Shown in pieces: positions 1-12,647 of a stretch of 64,000 nt of DNA (position 1 is the stretch's first letter; each line of letters starts with the position of its first letter). The notes beneath the pieces are model-generated. The model was not told where the DNA came from. It worked only from the letters and a program-made list of their open reading frames with translations, and ran no database searches. The stretch spans positions 35,677,501-35,741,500 of the forward strand of contig NC_079878.1 of NCBI RefSeq assembly GCF_029227915.1, given 5' to 3'. A program made the position numbers and the translations under genes. This DNA is from Hydractinia symbiolongicarpus (Eukaryota; Cnidaria; Hydrozoa; Anthoathecata; Hydractiniidae).

Positions 1-499
1 ACTGATGCCGTTAGAAAGTCAATGAAATGTAGTTTTGAAAACTGTCTCTATTTTCTCAACGCGCGCTAACGGCAAAGATTGGTCCCACAGTAACAAATGA
101 TTTATTTATCTAAATTTTTAAATGAAACGCTACCACAGCGCCCAGTGTAATCGCTGAGATACAGCAATCATGTCAAATTAAGCAGAATGTTATTTTTTAG
201 AGTCCAATTGTGTCATTTATCTCATTTATAAAGTCAAAGTCCAAAATCAGTTCAATCAAGTCTCACAGTCAATCGTTTCACTGTTAAAAGTGGTGCAAGC
301 TAGTAATGTCAGAAACATATCGCTGAATACATATTGGTAGGAAATTGTGAGTCAACCGTTGTTACTCAAACCGACTGATGCCGTTAGAAAGTCCATGAAA
401 TGTAGTTTTTAAATCTGTCTCATTTTCTTCAGCGCGCGCTAACTGCTAGGATTGGTCCCACAGTACAAAATGACTTATTTATCTAAACTTTTAAATAAA

Positions 500-529
500 G
501 CGCTACCACAGCGCCCAGTGTAATCGCTG
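500..529. other. Two overlapping, mutually exclusive GC hairpins
   Basis: GCGCT-ACCAC-AGCGC (500-514) can form a 5-bp stem with a 5-base loop. CAGCG (509-513) can instead pair with CGCTG (525-529) across an 11-base loop. The central AGCGC is shared, so only one stem can form at a time. Most monomers keep at least one of the two. Class II copies with ACGCTACCACAGCGT retain the CGCT/AGCG core. Confidence 0.65.
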
Positions 530-746
530 AGTTCCAGCAATCAAGTCAAGTTAAGAATAAAGATATTTCTTGGAGTACACTTGCCACATTTGTTACATTC
601 ACAAGGTCAAAGTCCAAAATCAGTTCAATTAAGTCTCACAGTCAATCATTTCACTGTTAAAAGCGATGCAAGCTAGTAATGTCAGAAAAATATCGGTAAA
701 TACATGTTGGTACGAATATGAGACGCAAGCGTTGTACCTGAAACGG

Positions 747-1119
747 ACTGATGCCGTTAGAAAGTCAATGAAATGTAGTTTTGAAAACTGTCTCTATTTT
801 CTCAGCGCGCGCTAACGGCAAAGATTGGTCCCACAGTAACAAATGATTTATTTATCTAAATTTTTAAATGAAACGCTACCACAGCGCCCAGTGTAATCGC
901 TGAGATACAGCAATCATGTCAAATTAAGAAGAATGTTATTTTTTAGAGTCCAATTGTGTCATTTATCTCATTTATAAAGTCAAAGTCCAAAATCAGTTCA
1001 ATCAAGTCTCACAGTCAATCGTTTCACTGTTAAAAGTGGTGCAAGCTAGTAATGTCAGAAACATATCGCTGAATACATATTGGTAGGAATTTGTGAGTCA
1101 ACTGTTGTTACTCAAACGG
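747..1119 (+). repeat. Representative monomer and its anatomy
   Basis: This copy shows the shared layout. The order is: phase motif; AATGAAATGTAG box (offset about 22); the 10-bp self-complementary AGCGCGCGCT (804-813); ATTGG, a reversed CCAAT sequence; TTATTTATCTAAATTT tract; a second GC-rich dyad in the ACGCTACCACAGCGC region; AGTCCAATTGTGTCATTTATC; CAGTCAATCGTTTCACTG; CTAGTAATGTCAGAAA; and the ATGTTGGTACGAATATG box before the next copy. The GC-rich part is confined to roughly offsets 57-170 in an otherwise AT-rich unit. I see no clear half-length internal duplication. Confidence 0.9.
804..813. other. AGCGCGCGCT palindrome, one per monomer
   Basis: A 10-bp perfectly self-complementary alternating GC sequence at monomer offset 57-66, preserved in many monomers. 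Variants interrupt it (AGCACGCGCT in some class I and II copies, AGCGCGCGAT in class III). One mapped crossover (52,899-52,913) falls on it. Confidence 0.8.
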
Positions 1120-1492
1120 ACTGATGCCGTTAGAAAGTCCATGAAATGTAGTTTTTAAATCTGTCTCAATTTCTTCAGCGCGCGCTAACTGCTAGGATTG
1201 GTCCCACAGTACAAAATGACTTATTTATCTAAACTTTTAAATAAAGCGCTACCACAGCGTCCAGTGTAATCGCTGAGTTCCAGCAATCAAGTCAAGTTAA
1301 GAATAAAGTTATTTCTTGGAGTACACTTGCCACATTTGTTACATTCACAAGGTCAAAGTCCTAAATCAGTTCAATTAAGTCTCACAGTCAATCATTTCAC
1401 TGTTAAAAGCGATGCAAGCTAGTAATGTCAGAAAAATATCGGTAAATACATGTTGGTACGAATATGAGACGCAAGCGTTGTACCTGAAACGG

Positions 1493-2984
1493 ACTGATTC
1501 CTTTAGAAAGTCAATGAAATGTAGTTTTGGAAACTGTCTCTATTTTCTCAGCGCGCGCTAACGGCTAGGATTGGTCACACAGTAACAAATGACTTATTTA
1601 TCTAAATTTTTAAATGAAACGCTACCACAGCGTCCAGTGTAATCGCTGAGATACAGCAATCACGTCAAATTAAGAAGAATGTTATTTTCTAGAGTCCAAT
1701 TGTGTCATTTATCTCATTTATAAAGTCAAAGTCCAAAATCAGTTTATATAAGTCTCACAGTCAATCGTTTCACTGTTAAAAGCGATGCAAGCTAGTAATG
1801 TCAGAAAAATATCGGTAAATACATGTTGGTACGAATATGAGACGCAAGCGTTGTACCTGAAACGGACTGATTCCTTTAGAAAGTCAATGAAATGTAGTTT
1901 TGGAAACTGTCTCTATTTTCTCAGCGCGAGCTAATGGCTAGGATTGGTCACACAGTAACAAATGACTTATTTATCTAAATTTTTAAATGAAACGCTACCA
2001 CAGCGTCCAGTGTAATCGCTGAGATACAGCAATCATGTCAAATTAAGAAGAATGTTATTTTCTAGAGTCCAATTGTGTCATTTATCTCATTTATAAAGAC
2101 AATGTGCAAAATCAGTTCAATTAAATCTCACAGTCAATCTCTTCACTGTTAAAAGCGATGCAAGCTAGTAATGTCAGAAAAATATCGCTAAATACATGTT
2201 GGTACGAATATGTGTCGCCACCGTTGTAGCTTAAACGGACTGATACCGTTAGAAATTCAATGAAATGTAGTTTATGTAACTGTGTCTTTTTCCCCAGCGC
2301 GCGCTGACGGCTAGGATTGGTCCCACAGAAAAAAATGTCTTATTTAACTAAACTTTTAAATAAAGCGCTACCACAGCGCCCAGTGTAATCGCTGAGTTCC
2401 AGCAATCAAGTCAAGTTAAGAATAAAGTTATTTCTTGGAGTACACTTGCCTCATTTGTTACATTCACAAGGTCAAAGTCCAAAATCAGTTCAATTAAGTC
2501 TCACAGTCAATCATTTCACTGTTAAAAGCGATGCAACCTAGTAATGTCTGAAAAATATCGCTAAATACATGTTGGTACGAATATGAGACGCAGGCGTTGT
2601 ACCTGAAACGAACTGATACCGTTAGAAAGTCAATGAAATGTAGTTTTGGAAACTGTCTCTATTTTCTCAGCGCGCGGTAACGGCTAGTATTGGTCCCACA
2701 GTAACCAATGACCTTTTTATCTAAATTTTTAAACAAAGCGCTGCCACAGCGCCCTGTGCAACTGCTAAGTTCCAGTAATAAAGTCAAATTAAGAAGAATG
2801 TTTTTTTTTGGAGTCCAATTGTGTCATTTATCTCATTTATAAAGACAATGTGCAAAATCAGTTCAATTAAGTCCCACAGTCAATCTCTTTACTGTTAAAA
2901 GCGATGCAAGCTAGTAATGTCAGAAAAATATCGCTAAATACATGTTGGTACGAATATGTGTCGCCACAGTTGTAGCTTAAACGG
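1493..2984 (+). repeat. Four mixed monomers between dimer block and class I HORs
   Basis: Monomers start at 1493, 1866, 2239 and 2612. The first two carry GATTCCTTTAGAAAG and GGTCACACAG. The third has the GTAGTTTATGTAACTGTG / CCCACAGAAAAAAATG form that is typical of class I. The fourth has GCGCGGTAACGGCTAGTATTGG. The fourth type recurs at 28,474, again just before a class I block, so the same ordering occurs twice in the window. Confidence 0.75.
2234..2250. other. AACGG/CCGTT inverted repeat at the monomer boundary
   Basis: AACGG-ACTGATA-CCGTT forms a 5-bp stem with a 7-base loop across the point I use as the monomer start. It is retained in many monomers, with ACTGATG as an alternative loop. 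It is lost in copies that have AACGAACTG or GATTCCTTTAG. Confidence 0.65.
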
Positions 2985-5900
2985 ACTGATACCGTTAGAA
3001 ATTCAATGAAATGTAGTTTATGTAACTGTGTCTTTTTCCCCAGCGCGCGCTGACGGCTAGGATTGGTCCCACAGAAAAAAATGTCTTATTTATCTAAACT
3101 TTTAAATAAAGCGCTACCACAGCGCCCAGTGTAATCGCTGAGTTCCAGCAATCAAGTCAAGTTAAGAATAAAGTTATTTCTTAGAGTACACTTGCCTCAT
3201 TTGTTACATTCACAAGGTCAAAGTCCAAAATCAGTTCAATTAAGTCTCACAGTCAATCATTTCACTGTTAAAAGCGATGCAAGCTAGTAATGTCAGAAAA
3301 ATATAGGTAAGTACATGTTGGTACGAATATGAGACGCAAGCGTTGTACCTGAAACGGACTGATTCCGTTAAAAAGTCAATGAAATGTAGTTTTGGGAACT
3401 GTCTCTATTTTCTCAGCACGCGCTAACAGCTAGGATTGGTCCAACAGTACAAATTGACTCATTTATCTAAATTTTCAAATGAAACGCTGCCACAGCGCCC
3501 AGTGTAATCGCTGAGATACAGCAAGCATGTCAAGTTAAGAAGAATGTTATTTTTTAGAGTCCAATTGTGTCATTTATCTCATTTATAAAGTCAAAGTCCA
3601 AAATCAGTTCAATTAAGTCTCACAGTCAATCGTTTCACTGTTAAAAGCGGTGCAAGCTAGTAATGTCAGAAACATATCGCTGAATACATATTGGTACGAA
3701 TTTGGGACGCAACCGTTGTTACTCAAACGGACTGATGCCGTTAGAAAGTCCATGAAATGTAGTTTTTAAATCTGTCTCAATTTCTTCAGCGCGCGCTAAC
3801 TGCTAGAATTGGTCCCACAGTACAAATTGACTTAATTATCTAAATTTTTAAACAAAGCGCTGCCACAGCGCCCTGTGCAACTGCTAAGTTCCAGTAATCA
3901 AGTCAAATTAAGAAGAATGTTATTTTTTGGAGTCCAATTGTGTCATTTATCTCATTTATAAAGACAATGTGCAAAATCAGTTCAATTAAGTCCCACAGTC
4001 AATCTCTTCACTGTTAAAAGCGATGCAAGCTAGTAATGTCAGAAAAATATCGCTAAATACATGTTGGTACGAATATGTGTCGCCACCGTTGTAGCTTAAA
4101 CGGACTGATACCGTTAGAAATTCAATGAAATGTAGTTTATGTAACTGTGTCTTTTTCCCCAGCGCGCGCTGACGGCTAGGATTAGTCCCACAGAAAAAAA
4201 TGTCTTTATTATCTAAACTTTTAAATAAAGCGCTACCACAGCGCCCAGTGTAATCGCTGAGTTCCAGCAATCAAGTCAAGTTAAGAATAAAGTTATTTCT
4301 TGGAGTACACTTGCCTCATTTGTTACATTCACAAGGTCAAAGTCCAAAATCAGTTCAATTAAGTCTCACAGTCAATCATTTCACTGTTAAAAGCGATGCA
4401 AGCTAGTAATGTCAGAAAAATATCGGTAAGTACATGTTGGTACGAATATGATACGCAAGCGTTGTACCTGAAACGGACTGATTCCGTTAAAAAGTCAATG
4501 AAATGTAGTTTTGGAAACTGTCTCTATTTTCTCAGCACGCGCTAACGGCTAGGATTGGTCCAACAGTACAAATTGACTCATTTATCTAAATTTTCAAATG
4601 AAACGCTGCCACAGCGCCCAGTGTAATCGCTGAGATACAGCAAGCATGTCATATTAAGAAGAATGTTACTTCTTATAGTCCAATTGTGTCATTTATCTCA
4701 TTTATAAAGTCAAAGTCCAAAATCAGTTCAATTAAGTCTCACAGTCAATGGTTTCACTGGTAATAGCGATGCAACCTAGTAATATCAGAAACATATCGCT
4801 AAATACATGTTGGTACACATATGTGACGCAACCGTTGAAACTCAAACGGACTGATACCGTTAGAAATTCAATGAAATGTAGTTTATGTAACTGTGTCTTT
4901 TTCCCCAACGCGCGCTAACTGCTAGAATTGGTCCCGCAGTACAAATTGACTTAATTATCTAAATTTTTAAACAAAGCGCTGCCACAGCGCCCTGTGCAAC
5001 TGCTAAGTTCCAGTAATCAAGTCAAATTAAGAAGAATGTTATTTTTTGGAGTCCAATTGTGTCATTTATCTCATTTATAAAGACAATGTGCAAAATCAGT
5101 TCAATTAAGTCCCACAGTCAATCTCTTCACTGTTAAAAGCGATGCAAGCTAGTAATGTCAGAAAAATATCGCTAAATACATGTTGGTACGAATATGTGTC
5201 GCCACCGTTGTAGCTTAAACGGACTGATACCGTTAGAAATTCAATGAAATGTAGTTTATGTAACTGTGTCTTTTTCCCCAGCGCGCGCTGACGGCTAGGA
5301 TTGGTCCCACAGAAAAAAATGTCTTATTTATCTAAACTTTTAAATAAAGCGCTACCACAGCGCCCAGTGTAATCGCTGAGTTCCAGCAATCAAGTAAAGT
5401 TAAGAATAAAGTTATTTTTTGGAGTACACTTGCCTCATTTGTTACATTCACAAGGTCAAAGTCCAAAATCAGTTCAATTAAGTCTCACAGTCAATCATTT
5501 CACTGTTAAAAGCGATGCAAGCTAGTAATGTCAGAAAAATATCGGTAAGTACATGTTGGTACGAATATGATACGCAAGCGTTGTACCTGAAACGGACTGA
5601 TTCCGTTAAAAAGTCAATGAAATGTAGTTTTGGAAACTGTCTCTATTTTCTCAGCACGCGCTAACGGTTAGGATTGGTCCAACAGTACAAATTGACTCAT
5701 TTATCTAAATTTTCAAATGAAACGCTGCCACAGCGCCCAGTGTAATCGCTGAGATACAGCAAGCATGTCATATTAAAAAGAATGTTACTTCTTATAGTCC
5801 AATTGTGTCATTTATCTCATTTATAAAGTCAAAGTCCAAAATCAGTTCAATTAAGTCTCACAGTCAATGGTTTCACTGGTAAAAGCGATGCAACCTAGTA

Positions 5901-7052
5901 ATATCAGAAACATATCGCTAAATACATGTTGGTACACATATGTGACGCAACCGTTGAAACTCAAACGGACTGATACAGTTAGAAAGTCCATGAAATGTAG
6001 TTTTTAAATCTGTCTCAATTTCTTCAGCGCGCGCTAACTGCTAGAATTGGTCCCACAGTACAAATTGACTTAATTATCTAAATTTTTAAACAAAGCGTTG
6101 CCACAGCGCCCTGTGCAACTGCTAAGTTCCAGTAATCAAGTCAAATTAAGAAGAATGTTATTTTTTGGAGTCCAATTGTGTCATTTCTCTCATTTATAAA
6201 GACAATGTGCAAAATCAGTTCAATTAAGTCCCACAGTCAATCTCTTCACTGTTAAAAGCGATGCAAGCTAGTAATGTCAGAAAAATATCGCTAAATACAT
6301 GTTGGTACGAATATGTGTCGCCACCGTTGTAGCTTAAACGGACTGATACCGTTAGAAATTCAATGAAATGTAGTTTATGTAACTGTGTCTTTTTCCCCAG
6401 CGCACGCTGACGGCTAGGATTGGTCCCACAGAAAAAAATGTCTTATTTATCTAAACTTTTAAATAAAGCGCTACCACAGCGCCCAGTGTAATCCCTGAGT
6501 TCCAGCAATCAAGTCAAGTTAAGAATAAAGTTATTTCTTGGAGTACACTTGCCTCATTTGTTATATTCACAAGGTCAAAGTCCAAAATCAGTTCAATTAA
6601 GTCTCAATTAAATATCAGAAACATATTGCTAAATACATGTTGGTACGAATATGAGACGCAAGCGTTGTACCAGAAACGAACTGATACCGTTAGAAAGTCA
6701 ATGAAATGTAGTTTTGGAAACTGTCTCTATTTTTTCAGCGCGCGCTAACAGTTAGTATTGGTCCCACAGTAACCAATGACTTATTTATCTAAATTTTTGA
6801 AGGAAACCCTACCACTGCGCCCAGTGTAATCGCTGAGATACAGCAATCATGTCAAATTAAGAAGAATGTTATTTTCTAGAGTCCAATTGTGTCATTTATC
6901 TCATTTATAAAGTCAAAGTCCAAAATCAGTTCAATTAAGTCCCACAGTCAATCTCTTTACTGTTAAAAGCGATGCAAGCTAGTAATGTCAGAAAAATATC
7001 GCTAAATACATGTTGGTACGAATATGTGTCGCCACAGTTGTAGCTTAAACGG
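2985..7052 (+). repeat. Class I HOR copy 1, 4,068 bp, 11 monomers
   Basis: Monomers start at 2985, 3358, 3731, 4104, 4477, 4850, 5223, 5596, 5969, 6342 and 6680. The tenth (6342-6679) is only 338 bp because of a 35-bp deletion, so the unit is 11 x 373 - 35 = 4,068 bp. The next copy starts at 7053 with the same GCCACAGTTGTAGC left flank as 2985. Diagnostic bases such as TTTGGGAACTG in the second monomer recur at 7426, 14105 and 28847. Confidence 0.9.
6342..6679 (+). repeat. 338-bp marker monomer with 35-bp deletion
   Basis: At 6601 AAGTCTCA runs directly into ATTAAATATCAG, removing the usual CAGTCAATC...GCAAGCTAG stretch. The net loss is 35 bp. The same joint is found at about 6601, 12907, 17348, 32090, 33547 and 36123. 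Distances between these (6,306; 4,441; 14,742; 1,457; 2,576 bp) mostly equal n x 373 - 35, so all six descend from one deletion event copied with the class I HOR. Confidence 0.9.
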
Positions 7053-7425
7053 ACTGATACCGTTAGAAATTCAATGAAATGTAGTTTATGTAACTGTGTC
7101 TTTTTCCCCAGCGCGCGCTGACGGCTAGGATTGGTCCCACAGAAAAAAATGTCTTATTTATCTAAACTTTTAAATAAAGCGCTACCACAGCGCCCAGTGT
7201 AATCGCTGAGTTCCAGCAATCAAGTCAAGTTAAGAATAAAGTTATTTCTTAGAGTACACTTGCCTCATTTGTTACATTCACAAGGTCAAAGTCCAAAATC
7301 AGTTCAATTAAGTCTCACAGTCAATCATTTCACTGTTAAAAGCGATGCAAGCTAGTAATGTCAGAAAAATATAGGTAAGTACATGTTGGTACGAATATGA
7401 GACGCAAGCGTTGTACCTGAAACGG

Positions 7426-10400
7426 ACTGATTCCGTTAAAAAGTCAATGAAATGTAGTTTTGGGAACTGTCTCTATTTTCTCAGCACGCGCTAACAGCTA
7501 GGATTGGTCCAACAGTACAAATTGACTCATTTATCTAAATTTTCAAATGAAACGCTGCCACAGCGCCCAGTGTAATCGCTGAGATACAGCAAGCATGTCA
7601 AGTTAAGAAGAATGTTATTTTTTAGAGTCCAATTGTGTCATTTATCTCATTTATAAAGTCAAAGTCCAAAATCAGTTCAATTAAGTCTCACAGTCAATCG
7701 TTTCACTGTTAAAAGCGGTGCAAGCTAGTAATGTCAGAAACATATCGCTGAATACATATTGGTACGAATTTGGGACGCAACCGTTGTTACTCAAACGGAC
7801 TGATGCCGTTAGAAAGTCCATGAAATGTAGTTTTTAAATCTGTCTCAATTTCTTCAGCGCGCGCTAACTGCTAGAATTGGTCCCACAGTACAAATTGACT
7901 TAATTATCTAAATTTTTAAACAAAGCGCTGCCACAGCGCCCTGTGCAACTGCTAAGTTCCAGTAATCAAGTCAAATTAAGAAGAATGTTATTTTTTGGAG
8001 TCCAATTGTGTCATTTATCTCATTTATAAAGACAATGTGCAAAATCAGTTCAATTAAGTCCCACAGTCAATCTCTTCACTGTTAAAAGCGATGCAAGCTA
8101 GTAATGTCAGAAAAATATCGCTAAATACATGTTGGTACGAATATGTGTCGCCACCGTTGTAGCTTAAACGGACTGATACCGTTAGAAATTCAATGAAATG
8201 TAGTTTATGTAACTGTGTCTTTTTCCCCAGCGCGCGCTGACGGCTAGGATTAGTCCCACAGAAAAAAATGTCTTTATTATCTAAACTTTTAAATAAAGCG
8301 CTACCACAGCGCCCAGTGTAATCGCTGAGTTCCAGCAATCAAGTCAAGTTACGAATAAAGTTATTTCTTGGAGTACACTTGCCTCATTCGTTACATTCAC
8401 AAGGTCAAAGTCCAAAATCAGTTCAATTAAGTCTCACAGTCAATCATTTCACTGTTAAAAGCGATGCAAGCTAGTAATGTCAGAAAAATATCGGTAAGTA
8501 CATGTTGGTACGAATATGATACGCAAGCGTTGTACCTGAAACGGACTGATTCCGTTAAAAAGTCAATGAAATGTAGTTTTGGAAACTGTCTCTATTTTCT
8601 CAGCACGCGCTAACGGCTAGGATTGGTCCAACAGCACAAATTGACTCATTTATCTAAATTTTCAAATGAAACGCTGCCACAGCGCCCAGTGTAATCGCTG
8701 AGATACAGCAAGCATGTCATATTAAGAAGAATGTTACTTCTTATAGTCCAATTGTGTCATTTATCTCATTTATAAAGTCAAAGTCCAAAATCAGTTCAAT
8801 TAAGTCTCACAGTCAATGGTTTCACTGGTAATAGCGATGCAACCTAGTAATATCAGAAACATATCGCTAAATACATGTTGGTACACATATGTGACGCAAC
8901 CGTTGAAACTCAAACGGACTGATACCGTTAGAAATTCAATGAAATGTAGTTTATGTAACTGTGTCTTTTTCCCCAACGCGCGCTAACTGCTAGAATTGGT
9001 CCCGCAGTACAAATTGACTTAATTATCTAAATTTTTAAACAAAGCGCTGCCACAGCGCCCTGTGCAACTGCTAAGTTCCAGTAATCAAGTCAAATTAAGA
9101 AGAATGTTATTTTTTGGAGTCCAATTGTGTCATTTATCTCATTTATAAAGACAATGTGCAAAATCAGTTCAATTAAGTCCCACAGTCAATCTCTTCACTG
9201 TTAAAAGCGATGCAAGCTAGTAATGTCAGAAAAATATCGCTAAATACATGTTGGTACGAATATGTGTCGCCACCGTTGTAGCTTAAACGGACTGATACCG
9301 TTAGAAATTCAATGAAATGTAGTTTATGTAACTGTGTCTTTTTCCCCAGCGCGCGCTGACGGCTAGGATTGGTCCCACAGAAAAAAATGTCTTATTTATC
9401 TAAACTTTTAAATAAAGCGCTACCACAGCGCCCAGTGTAATCGCTGAGTTCCAGCAATCAAGTAAAGTTAAGAATAAAGTTATTTTTTGGAGTACACTTG
9501 CCTCATTTGTTACATTCACAAGGTCAAAGTCCAAAATCAGTTCAATTAAGTCTCACAGTCAATCATTTCACTGTTAAAAGCGATGCAAGCTAGTAATGTC
9601 AGAAAAATATCGGTAAGTACATGTTGGTACGAATATGATACGCAAGCGTTGTACCTGAAACGGACTGATTCCGTTAAAAAGTCAATGAAATGTAGTTTTG
9701 GAAACTGTCTCTATTTTCTCAGCACGCGCTAACGGTTAGGATTGGTCCAACAGTACAAATTGACTCATTTATCTAAATTTTCAAATGAAACGCTGCCACA
9801 GCGCCCAGTGTAATCGCTGAGATACAGCAAGCATGTCAAGTTAAGAAGAATGTTATTTTTTAGAGTCCAATTGTGTCATTTATCTCATTTATAAAGTCAA
9901 AGTCCAAAATCAGTTCAATTAAGTCTCACAGTCAATCGTTTCACTGTTAAAAGCGGTGCAAGCTAGTAATGTCAGAAACATATCGCTGAATACATATTGG
10001 TACGAATTTGGGACGCAACCGTTGTTACTCAAACGGACTGATGCCGTTAGAAAGTCCATGAAATGTAGTTTTTAAATCTGTCTCAATTTCTTCAGCGCGC
10101 GCTAACTGCTAGAATTGGTCCCACAGTACAAATTGACTTAATTATCTAAATTTTTAAACAAAGCGCTGCCACAGCGCCCTGTGCAACTGCTAAGTTCCAG
10201 TAATCAAGTCAAATTAAGAAGAATGTTATTTTTTGGAGTCCAATTGTGTCATTTATCTCATTTATAAAGACAATGTGCAAAATCAGTTCAATTAAGTCCC
10301 ACAGTCAATCTCTTCACTGTTAAAAGCGATGCAAGCTAGTAATGTCAGAAAAATATCGCTAAATACATGTTGGTACGAATATGTGTCGCCACCGTTGTAG

Positions 10401-11901
10401 CTTAAACGGACTGATACCGTTAGAAATTCAATGAAATGTAGTTTATGTAACTGTGTCTTTTTCCCCAGCGCGCGCTGACGGCTAGGATTAGTCCCACAGA
10501 AAAAAATGTCTTTATTATCTAAACTTTTAAATAAAGCGCTACCACAGCGCCCAGTGTAATCGCTGAGTTCCAGCAATCAAGTCAAGTTAAGAATAAAGTT
10601 ATTTCTTGGAGTACACTTGCCTCATTTGTTACATTCACAAGGTCAAAGTCCAAAATCAGTTCAATTAAGTCTCACAGTCAATCATTTCACTGTTAAAAGC
10701 GATGCAAGCTAGTAATGTCAGAAAAATATCGGTAAGTACATGTTGGTACGAATATGATACGCAAGCGTTGTACCTGAAACGGACTGATTCCGTTAAAAAG
10801 TCAATGAAATGTAGTTTTGGAAACTGTCTCTATTTTCTCAGCACGCGCTAACGGCTAGGATTGGTCCAACAGTACAAATTGACTCATTTATCTAAATTTT
10901 CAAATGAAACGCTGCCACAGCGCCCAGTGTAATCGCTGAGATACAGCAAGCATGTCATATTAAGAAGAATGTTACTTCTTATAGTCCAATTGTGTCATTT
11001 ATCTCATTTATAAAGTCAAAGTCCAAAATCAGTTCAATTAAGTCTCACAGTCAATGGTTTCACTGGTAATAGCGATGCAACCTAGTAATATCAGAAACAT
11101 ATCGCTAAATACATGTTGGTACACATATGTGACGCAACCGTTGAAACTCAAACGGACTGATACCGTTAGAAATTCAATGAAATGTAGTTTATGTAACTGT
11201 GTCTTTTTCCCCAACGCGCGCTAACTGCTAGAATTGGTCCCGCAGTACAAATTGACTTAATTATCTAAATTTTTAAACAAAGCGCTGCCACAGCGCCCTG
11301 TGCAACTGCTAAGTTCCAGTAATCAAGTCAAATTAAGAAGAATGTTATTTTTTGGAGTCCAATTGTGTCATTTATCTCATTTATAAAGACAATGTGCAAA
11401 ATCAGTTCAATTAAGTCCCACAGTCAATCTCTTCACTGTTAAAAGCGATGCAAGCTAGTAATGTCAGAAAAATATCGCTAAATACATGTTGGTACGAATA
11501 TGTGTCGCCACCGTTGTAGCTTAAACGGACTGATACCGTTAGAAATTCAATGAAATGTAGTTTATGTAACTGTGTCTTTTTCCCCAGCGCGCGCTGACGG
11601 CTAGGATTGGTCCCACAGAAAAAAATGTCTTATTTATCTAAACTTTTAAATAAAGCGCTACCACAGCGCCCAGTGTAATCGCTGAGTTCCAGCAATCAAG
11701 TAAAGTTAAGAATAAAGTTATTTTTTGGAGTACACTTGCCTCATTTGTTACATTCACAAGGTCAAAGTCCAAAATCAGTTCAATTAAGTCTCACAGTCAA
11801 TCATTTCACTGTTAAAAGCGATGCAAGCTAGTAATGTCAGAAAAATATCGGTAAGTACATGTTGGTACGAATATGATACGCAAGCGTTGTACCTGAAACG
11901 G
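7426..11901 (+). repeat. Six-monomer tandem duplication, period 2,238 bp
   Basis: The stretch from the 7426 monomer to the 9664 monomer is repeated with an offset of exactly 2,238 bp (6 x 373). For example, the monomers at 7799, 8172 and 8545 recur at 10037, 10410 and 10783. The outer limits lie within the crossover interval 9737-9838 and its homologue upstream. Copies differ at very few bases, which points to a recent event. Confidence 0.8.
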
Positions 11902-12647
11902 ACTGATTCCGTTAAAAAGTCAATGAAATGTAGTTTTGGAAACTGTCTCTATTTTCTCAGCACGCGCTAACGGTTAGGATTGGTCCAACAGTACAAATTG
12001 ACTCATTTATCTAAATTTTCAAATGAAACGCTGCCACAGCGCCCAGTGTAATCGCTGAGATACAGCAAGCATGTCATATTAAAAAGAATGTTACTTCTTA
12101 TAGTCCAATTGTGTCATTTATCTCATTTATAAAGTCAAAGTCCAAAATCAGTTCAATTAAGTCTCACAGTCAATGGTTTCACTGGTAAAAGCGATGCAAC
12201 CTAGTAATATCAGAAACATATCGCTAAATACATGTTGGTACACATATGTGACGCAACCGTTGAAACTCAAACGGACTGATACAGTTAGAAAGTCCATGAA
12301 ATGTAGTTTTTAAATCTGTCTCAATTTCTTCAGCGCGCGCTAACTGCTAGAATTGGTCCCACAGTACAAATTGACTTAATTATCTAAATTTTTAAACAAA
12401 GCGTTGCCACAGCGCCCTGTGCAACTGCTAAGTTCCAGTAATCAAGTCAAATTAAGAAGAATGTTATTTTTTGGAGTCCAATTGTGTCATTTCTCTCATT
12501 TATAAAGACAATGTGCAAAATCAGTTCAATTAAGTCCCACAGTCAATCTCTTCACTGTTAAAAGCGATGCAAGCTAGTAATGTCAGAAAAATATCGCTAA
12601 ATACATGTTGGTACGAATATGTGTCGCCACCGTTGTAGCTTAAACGG

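Larger units (their letters stand above)
1..1492 (+). repeat. Dimeric HOR, 746 bp, two copies
   Basis: Monomer 1-373 is nearly identical to 747-1119, and monomer 374-746 is nearly identical to 1120-1492, while adjacent monomers differ clearly. For example, the odd copies have ATGAAACGCTACC and the even copies have ATAAAGCGCTACC followed by GAATAAAG. This is an A-B-A-B arrangement with a 746-bp period. A B-type copy recurs at 27,728. Confidence 0.85.

Noticed and set aside
3986-4270. 94-codon minus-strand open frames, ten same-phase copies in the array
   Set aside because: They lie wholly in the satellite, cross the monomer boundary, recur only because monomers are copies, are closed in most other monomers, and resemble no known protein. 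Not annotated as genes.
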